Assembly (NCBI RefSeq): GCF_013408825.1
Contig: NZ_JACCBZ010000005.1
Location: 1 to 64,000 of the forward strand
Reading direction: 5' to 3'
DNA: 64,000 nucleotides
Source of the DNA: Mucilaginibacter tundrae
Lineage (GTDB): Bacteria; Bacteroidota; Bacteroidia; Sphingobacteriales; Sphingobacteriaceae
In this document: in pieces, positions 59,476 to 64,000 of the stretch
Numbering within the stretch: the stretch's first letter is position 1
Layout: every line of letters starts with the position of its first letter
The notes under the pieces: generated by a model
The model's input: the letters and a program-made list of their open reading frames with translations, nothing else
Told to the model about the DNA's origin: nothing
The model's database searches: none
Made by a program: the position numbers and the translations under genes

Positions 59476-59511
59476 TCCGGGATCAGCGTTAAAGCTTTTC
59501 CCGGATTTTTT
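59476..59511 (+). terminator. Intrinsic terminator after the PpiD-like gene
   Basis: TCCGGG (59476-59481) pairs with CCCGGA (59500-59505), followed by TTTTTT. The loop contains a second short palindrome. Confidence 0.75.
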
Positions 59512-59526
59512 ATTTAAGAGGATAGA

Positions 59527-59617
59527 TTGTCATCTCGACCGGAGGGGAGATGTCTTCTACAACTAGCATATCGAATTACAGGGCGAAGAAGATTTCTCCT
59601 TGCAGTCGAAATGACAG
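59527..59617. repeat. 91-bp palindromic element, copy 2
   Basis: Arms 59527-59558 and 59587-59617 are imperfect inverted repeats; length and centre match the perfect copy at 32251-32341. It sits between the PpiD-like gene and the DUF2480 gene. Confidence 0.8.
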
Positions 59618-59642
59618 GTGTAGAACCAAATAAATTAACATT

Positions 59643-60158
59643 ATGGACATTCAGGAAAATATAATCAATAAAGTAGCGCAAAGCGGTTTGGTAACGCTTG
59701 ATCCTGCATCTTTTTATCCGCAAGGCGAACGTGTGTTGTATGATATTAAAGATAACCTGTACATGGAGCTTATCCTGCGCGAAAAGGATTTTCGCGAGTT
59801 TGTAAAAGCGCACGACTGGGCTCAATATGCCGGTAAAAACGTAGCCATAACCTGTACTGCCGATGCCATTGTACCGGCCTGGGCATATATGTTAATTGCA
59901 AACCGGTTAGCACCATATGCTAACGAGGTTGTTTTTGGTGATTTAGAGCTGTTAGAAACCGTTTTATTCATAAAAGGTATATCTGGCGCTGATCTGGAAC
60001 AATATCGCGACCAGCGCATCGTTTTAAAGGGCTGTGGCGATATACCTGTACCGGTATCAGCCTATGTTGAACTGACCAAAAAATTAACGCCTATAGCCAA
60101 GAGCCTGATGTTTGGCGAACCTTGCTCTACAGTTCCTATTTATAAAAGGAAAGATTAG
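59643..60158 (+). CDS. DUF2480 family protein
   Basis: A 171-residue cytoplasmic protein of the Bacteroidota DUF2480 family: MDIQENIINKVAQSGLVTLD at the start and CTADAIVPAWAYMLIANRL in the middle. The second half repeats an ISGADLEQYRDQRIVLKGCG and VPVSAYVELTKKLTPIA pattern like the first. The function is unknown. It precedes a DUF3108 gene, often its neighbour in this phylum. Confidence 0.85.
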   Translation: MDIQENIINKVAQSGLVTLDPASFYPQGERVLYDIKDNLYMELILREKDFREFVKAHDWAQYAGKNVAITCTADAIVPAWAYMLIANRLAPYANEVVFGDLELLETVLFIKGISGADLEQYRDQRIVLKGCGDIPVPVSAYVELTKKLTPIAKSLMFGEPCSTVPIYKRKD

Positions 60159-60224
60159 TCTTGAGTCGAATGTCTTGAGTCAAATTATCAGGCTTTCAGA
60201 CTTATTAGACTATTATCACCTATA

Positions 60225-61001
60225 ATGAAAAAATACCTTCTAACCCTACTATTGATCATCAGCTGCGTATGCCTTAAAGCGCAGGAATTAACCATGGTTA
60301 ACGAGCCCGTTTTTAAAGTAGGTGAACAATTAAGCTATCGTTTAAAATACGGTTTTTTTACTGCCGCCGAGGCCGACCTTAAGGTTGAAAATACTGATAT
60401 CAAATACGACGGACATCCTGCTTATCATATTGTAGTTGAAGGTAAAACCGCCGGTTCATTTGATGTTTTTTATAAGGTACGTAACCGCTACGAGAGTTAC
60501 GTAGATCAGAAAACCTTATTGCCTTACTATTATGCCGAGAACCGCCACGAAGGCAGCTGGAACCACAGCGATAAGGTGACTTTTAATCATGAAACTGATA
60601 AGATAACGGCTAACAAAGGTACTTATCCGTATACAGGCAAGGTATTTGATTTTGTATCGGCTTATTATTTTGCCCGCACCATTGACATATCAAAAATGCA
60701 TGTGGGCGATAAATTTGAGTTGAAGTATTTTTTGGATGATGGTATAAACTCGTTAGGGATCACTTATGTAGGTAAGGAAAGGGTAACTTGCTCAATGGGT
60801 ACATTTAATTGCCTTAAGTTTAATCCAACTATTATTCCCGGCCGTATATTTAAAAAGAATAGTAAGCTATATTTGTGGATTACTGATGATGATAACCGGA
60901 TACCTGTAAAGGCGCAGGTTGAAGTTATTTTAGGCAGTATAACAATGGATCTGACGGGAGCCAAAGGGCTTAAATTTCCGTTAAATGCAATAAAGAATTA
61001 A
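60225..61001 (+). CDS. DUF3108 domain exported protein
   Basis: A 258-residue exported protein with signal peptide 1-19 (LLTLLLIISCVCLKAQ). The DUF3108 core follows: FKVGEQLSYRLKYGFFTAAE, KTAGSFDVFYKVRNRYESYVD, FVSAYYFARTIDISKMHVGD, and VKAQVEVILGSITMDLTGAKG. The fold resembles LolA-like barrels, so an envelope role is likely. It is 2 bp before a DUF3109 gene, implying coupling. Confidence 0.88.
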   Translation: MKKYLLTLLLIISCVCLKAQELTMVNEPVFKVGEQLSYRLKYGFFTAAEADLKVENTDIKYDGHPAYHIVVEGKTAGSFDVFYKVRNRYESYVDQKTLLPYYYAENRHEGSWNHSDKVTFNHETDKITANKGTYPYTGKVFDFVSAYYFARTIDISKMHVGDKFELKYFLDDGINSLGITYVGKERVTCSMGTFNCLKFNPTIIPGRIFKKNSKLYLWITDDDNRIPVKAQVEVILGSITMDLTGAKGLKFPLNAIKN

Positions 61002-61003
61002 TT

Positions 61004-61570
61004 ATGATGATTGAAGTAGGGAGTGTTTTGGTGCACGAGGATGTAGTGAAGAATAACTTTGTGTGTAATTTAAATAAATGCAAAGGCGCTTGTTGCCTTG
61101 AAGGCGACTCGGGCGCGCCGTTAAATGCAGACGAACTGGATATATTAAAAGAGATCTATCCGAAGGTAAAACCCTACATGAACGCCAAAGGAATCGCGAC
61201 TATCGAAAGAGTGGGTACCCACGTTACCGATTTCGAAGGCGATTACACTACACCATGCGTTGATGTAAATAAAGAATGCGCCTATGTAATATTCGAGAAC
61301 GGCATTACCAAATGCGCTATCGAAAAAGCTTACGAGAACGGCGATATCACCTGGAAAAAACCAATCTCCTGTCATCTATATCCCATCCGAATCACCAAAT
61401 ACCCGGAGTTTGATGTGCTGAATTATGACCGTTGGAGCATTTGCAGCCCGGCATGTACTTTTGGTGATGAATTACAGGTACGCGTACATGAATTCCTGAA
61501 AAATCCACTCATTCGTAAATACGGCGAAGAATGGTATGAGGAATTGGAGGACGCTGTAGCGAATTTGTAG
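61004..61570 (+). CDS. DUF3109 family Cys-rich protein
   Basis: A 188-residue protein with many cysteines: VCNLNKCKGACCLEGDSG, TPCVDVNKECAYV, TKCAIEKAY, SCHLYPIRITKYPEFDVLNY, ICSPACTFGD. The C-x3-C-x3-CC pattern resembles YkgJ/DUF3109-type zinc or iron-sulfur binding proteins. It is coupled to the DUF3108 gene (2 bp). A role as a metal-binding enzyme is inferred; no catalytic residue is obvious. Confidence 0.87.
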   Translation: MMIEVGSVLVHEDVVKNNFVCNLNKCKGACCLEGDSGAPLNADELDILKEIYPKVKPYMNAKGIATIERVGTHVTDFEGDYTTPCVDVNKECAYVIFENGITKCAIEKAYENGDITWKKPISCHLYPIRITKYPEFDVLNYDRWSICSPACTFGDELQVRVHEFLKNPLIRKYGEEWYEELEDAVANL

Positions 61571-61580
61571 GAAGAATTAA

Positions 61581-61943
<363 letters not shown>

Positions 61944-61986
61944 ATCTCTAATATTGTAATATACTTACCGTGGTATAATATTATTA

Positions 61987-63123
61987 ATGAAAACAGCGCT
62001 GATAACAGGTATTACCGGGCAGGATGGTGCATATTTAGCTGAGTTTTTGCTGAAGAAAGGCTACATGGTGCACGGTATCAAGCGCAGGTCATCTTCATTC
62101 AATACAGATCGTATTGATCATTTATACCACGATCCGCATGAGCCTAATGTTAAATTCAAGCTGCATTACGGTGATTTGACGGATTCTACCAACCTGGTCA
62201 GGCTCATACAGGAAATTCAGCCCGATGAGATCTATAACCTCGCCGCCCAAAGTCACGTTATGGTAAGCTTTGACACCCCCGAATACACCGCTAACGCAGA
62301 CGGGATAGGGGTATTAAGGATATTGGAGGCAGTTCGTATATTAGGCTTAAGCAACAAAACAAGAATCTACCAGGCCTCCACATCCGAGCTTTATGGCTTG
62401 GTACAACAAGTGCCGCAAAGCGAAACCACGCCGTTTTACCCGCGCTCGCCGTATGCTGTAGCTAAAATGTACGGCTACTGGATCATCGTAAATTATCGCG
62501 AAGCATATAATATTTACGCTTGCAATGGCATACTCTTTAACCATGAAAGCCCTGTACGCGGCGAAACCTTCGTTACCCGCAAAATTACCCGTGCCGTATC
62601 AAAAATAGCTTTAGGCTTGCAGGATGTATTGTACCTCGGCAACCTATCCGCGCAACGTGATTGGGGCCATGCCAAAGATTATGTGGAAGCCATGTGGCTG
62701 ATGCTGCAACAGGATAAAGCCGAGGACTTTGTAATAGCCACCGGCATCACTACCACCGTTAGGGAGTTTATAAAAATGGCCTTTTTAGAGCTGGGTATCG
62801 AGGTTGAGTTCAGCGGTAAGGATCAAAACGAAAAAGGAGTTATTATAGATATTGACGAACAAAAAGTTCAGGAATTAGGTTTAAACCCTGACGCCTTAAG
62901 GTTTGGCCAAACCGTAGTAAAGATCGACCCGAAATATTTTAGACCAACCGAAGTTGATTTGTTAATCGGCGATGCATCAAAGGCAAAACAAAAGTTAGGC
63001 TGGCAACCCAAATATAGTTTGCAGGCTTTAGTGAGCGATATGGTAAAGTCGGATCTCCACCTCGTTAAAAGAGACGACTATCTAAAAAAAGGTGGTTATA
63101 AAATGCTTAATTACTTTGAATAA
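61987..63123 (+). CDS. gmd: GDP-mannose 4,6-dehydratase
   Basis: A 378-residue short-chain dehydrogenase. NAD(P) motif [16 protein letters not shown] at residues 7-22, Thr/Ser and Tyr-x3-Lys region ASTSELYG and [27 protein letters not shown] and [14 protein letters not shown]. It converts GDP-mannose to GDP-4-keto-6-deoxymannose, the first step to GDP-fucose or rhamnose-type sugars for envelope glycans. The partner wcaG/fcl gene is not within this window. Confidence 0.96.
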   Translation: MKTALITGITGQDGAYLAEFLLKKGYMVHGIKRRSSSFNTDRIDHLYHDPHEPNVKFKLHYGDLTDSTNLVRLIQEIQPDEIYNLAAQSHVMVSFDTPEYTANADGIGVLRILEAVRILGLSNKTRIYQASTSELYGLVQQVPQSETTPFYPRSPYAVAKMYGYWIIVNYREAYNIYACNGILFNHESPVRGETFVTRKITRAVSKIALGLQDVLYLGNLSAQRDWGHAKDYVEAMWLMLQQDKAEDFVIATGITTTVREFIKMAFLELGIEVEFSGKDQNEKGVIIDIDEQKVQELGLNPDALRFGQTVVKIDPKYFRPTEVDLLIGDASKAKQKLGWQPKYSLQALVSDMVKSDLHLVKRDDYLKKGGYKMLNYFE

Positions 63124-63190
63124 AGTATTATTTATTAGTGAGTTGCTGTTGAAACTACTTAACTAAATCAACCACTCACCAATCAACCAA

Positions 63191-64000
63191 TTACGAAGCA
63201 ATCGTATGTGCCTTACGTTTGCCCGCCATGTTTTTAACCTGTGCGGCAATTGCCTGGGCATCATAACCGCATTCGGCCCATAACTCAGGCTGTTCACCGT
63301 GCTCAATCACATGGTCAGGGATTCCTAAGCGTACTACATCAGCTTTATATTTGTGGTCAGCCATAAATTCAAGTATCGCGCTGCCCATGCCGCCTTCCAG
63401 GCAACCATCCTCAACGGTAATTACTTTGCTGAATTTCTTGAAAACATCATGTAGCAAAGCTTCGTCCAGCGGTTTTACAAAGCGCAGGTCATAATGCGCG
63501 GGATAATAACCCTCGGCGTTTAAGTCGGCATTAGCTTTTACTACTTCATTACCAATCGTTCCTATAGTTAGGATGGCAACTTCTTCGCCATCGCATACTT
63601 TACGGCCTTTACCAACAGGTATAGCTTTCATTGGGCGCTGCCAATCAACCATAACACCATTGCCACGCGGGTAACGTATTACAAACGGCCCCATATCATC
63701 CTGTTGCGCGGTAAACATCAGGTTGCGTAGTTCTTCCTCATTCATTGGCGCGGATACCGTCATATTCGGGATGCACCGCATATAAGCCAGATCATAAGCG
63801 CCATGATGCGTTGGCCCATCGGCACCGGCTATCCCGGCACGGTCAAGGCAAAAAACAACATTTAATTTTTGTATAGCCACATCATGTATCACCTGGTCAT
63901 ACGCCCTTTGCATAAAGCTGGAGTATATATTGCAAAACGGGATCAATCCCTGCGAGGCTAATCCGGCAGAAAACGTTACCGCGTGCTGTTCGGCAATACC
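63191..64000 (-). CDS. dxs: 1-deoxy-D-xylulose-5-phosphate synthase, C-terminal part (runs off window)
   Basis: The frame is open from the right edge (64000) to a stop at 63191, 269 codons. At the edge it reads [18 protein letters not shown], containing the catalytic Glu that activates thiamine diphosphate in transketolase-like enzymes. [24 protein letters not shown] and [10 protein letters not shown], then [11 protein letters not shown] of the C-terminal domain, match DXS. It makes DXP for isoprenoid synthesis. The N-terminal half lies outside the window. Confidence 0.93.
   Translation of the reverse strand, partial: GIAEQHAVTFSAGLASQGLIPFCNIYSSFMQRAYDQVIHDVAIQKLNVVFCLDRAGIAGADGPTHHGAYDLAYMRCIPNMTVSAPMNEEELRNLMFTAQQDDMGPFVIRYPRGNGVMVDWQRPMKAIPVGKGRKVCDGEEVAILTIGTIGNEVVKANADLNAEGYYPAHYDLRFVKPLDEALLHDVFKKFSKVITVEDGCLEGGMGSAILEFMADHKYKADVVRLGIPDHVIEHGEQPELWAECGYDAQAIAAQVKNMAGKRKAHTIAS

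Overview
The window reads as chromosome of a Bacteroidota member of the family Sphingobacteriaceae, most likely Mucilaginibacter or a close relative. I infer this from protein flavour alone: RumA/RlmD, KBL, PheS, CoaX, LptC, PpiD, DUF6427, DUF2480, DUF3108, DUF3109 and TrhO of Bacteroidota type, carboxypeptidase-regulatory-domain proteins, TAnnTTTG promoter boxes, weak Shine-Dalgarno signals and many small palindromic intergenic repeats. No database was searched. No rRNA, tRNA, CRISPR array or intact insertion sequence was seen.

Layout. 1-0.8 kb: an AT-rich gene end and an unrecognised membrane protein. 0.8-5.6 kb: rlmD, small conserved proteins, and a GNAT/ArgE-like deacylase pair typical of Bacteroidota arginine biosynthesis but here without the other arg genes. 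5.7-10.7 kb: two PAS histidine kinases, a small paralogous protein, a ferritin-like DUF892 protein and the 3' tail of a lost second DUF892 gene. 10.7-12.6 kb: a Tet(X)-like flavin monooxygenase with its TetR regulator and a candidate operator. 12.7-15.8 kb: an alginate-lyase-like lipoprotein, a secreted protein, a dispersed 220-bp repeat and a thioesterase. 15.8-18.5 kb: metE under a cobalamin riboswitch. 18.8-25.2 kb: a response regulator, unknown membrane proteins, TetR, a Rieske-like lipoprotein with lost ligands, pheS and kbl. 25.3-32.2 kb: DUF5686-like outer-membrane protein, trhO, an esterase, an ECF sigma/ZAS anti-sigma pair followed by a secreted KMS-repeat protein, a molybdopterin-domain protein and a peroxiredoxin. 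32.3-34.4 kb: modABC. 34.5-37.6 kb: a dienelactone hydrolase and a flippase-like protein/glycosyltransferase pair.

37.6-40.9 kb is the clearest accessory island. It is AT-rich, bordered by repeats, and holds three genes each overlapping the next by 4 bp: a DUF6932 nucleotidyltransferase-like protein, an XRE-type DNA-binding protein, and a KGGVGR-variant ParA/MinD-like ATPase with TPR repeats. I consider this the best candidate for an undescribed conflict or defence system.

41-64 kb is mostly housekeeping: an orphan OppC-type permease, an RsbU-like phosphatase, rnhB, a glycosyltransferase, gcvT, comB (with a repeat inside its start), a HicBA toxin-antitoxin pair, a 172-bp palindromic element, a DinB-like protein, an LpxH-like phosphoesterase, a frameshifted gene, an MJ1255-type glycosyltransferase, purQ, coaX, an outer-membrane protein, lptC, a PpiD-like foldase, DUF2480/3108/3109 genes, a GIY-YIG protein, gmd, and the C-terminal half of dxs running off the right edge.

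Repeats are a strong theme. Several families occur at least twice in the window: a 220-bp element directly behind two stop codons, a 91-bp palindrome, a 172-bp inverted-repeat element plus a fragment, a 50-bp motif carrying a CTGACA/TGTCAG hairpin, a 51-bp tandem repeat, and a C/G-rich palindrome that has entered the comB reading frame.
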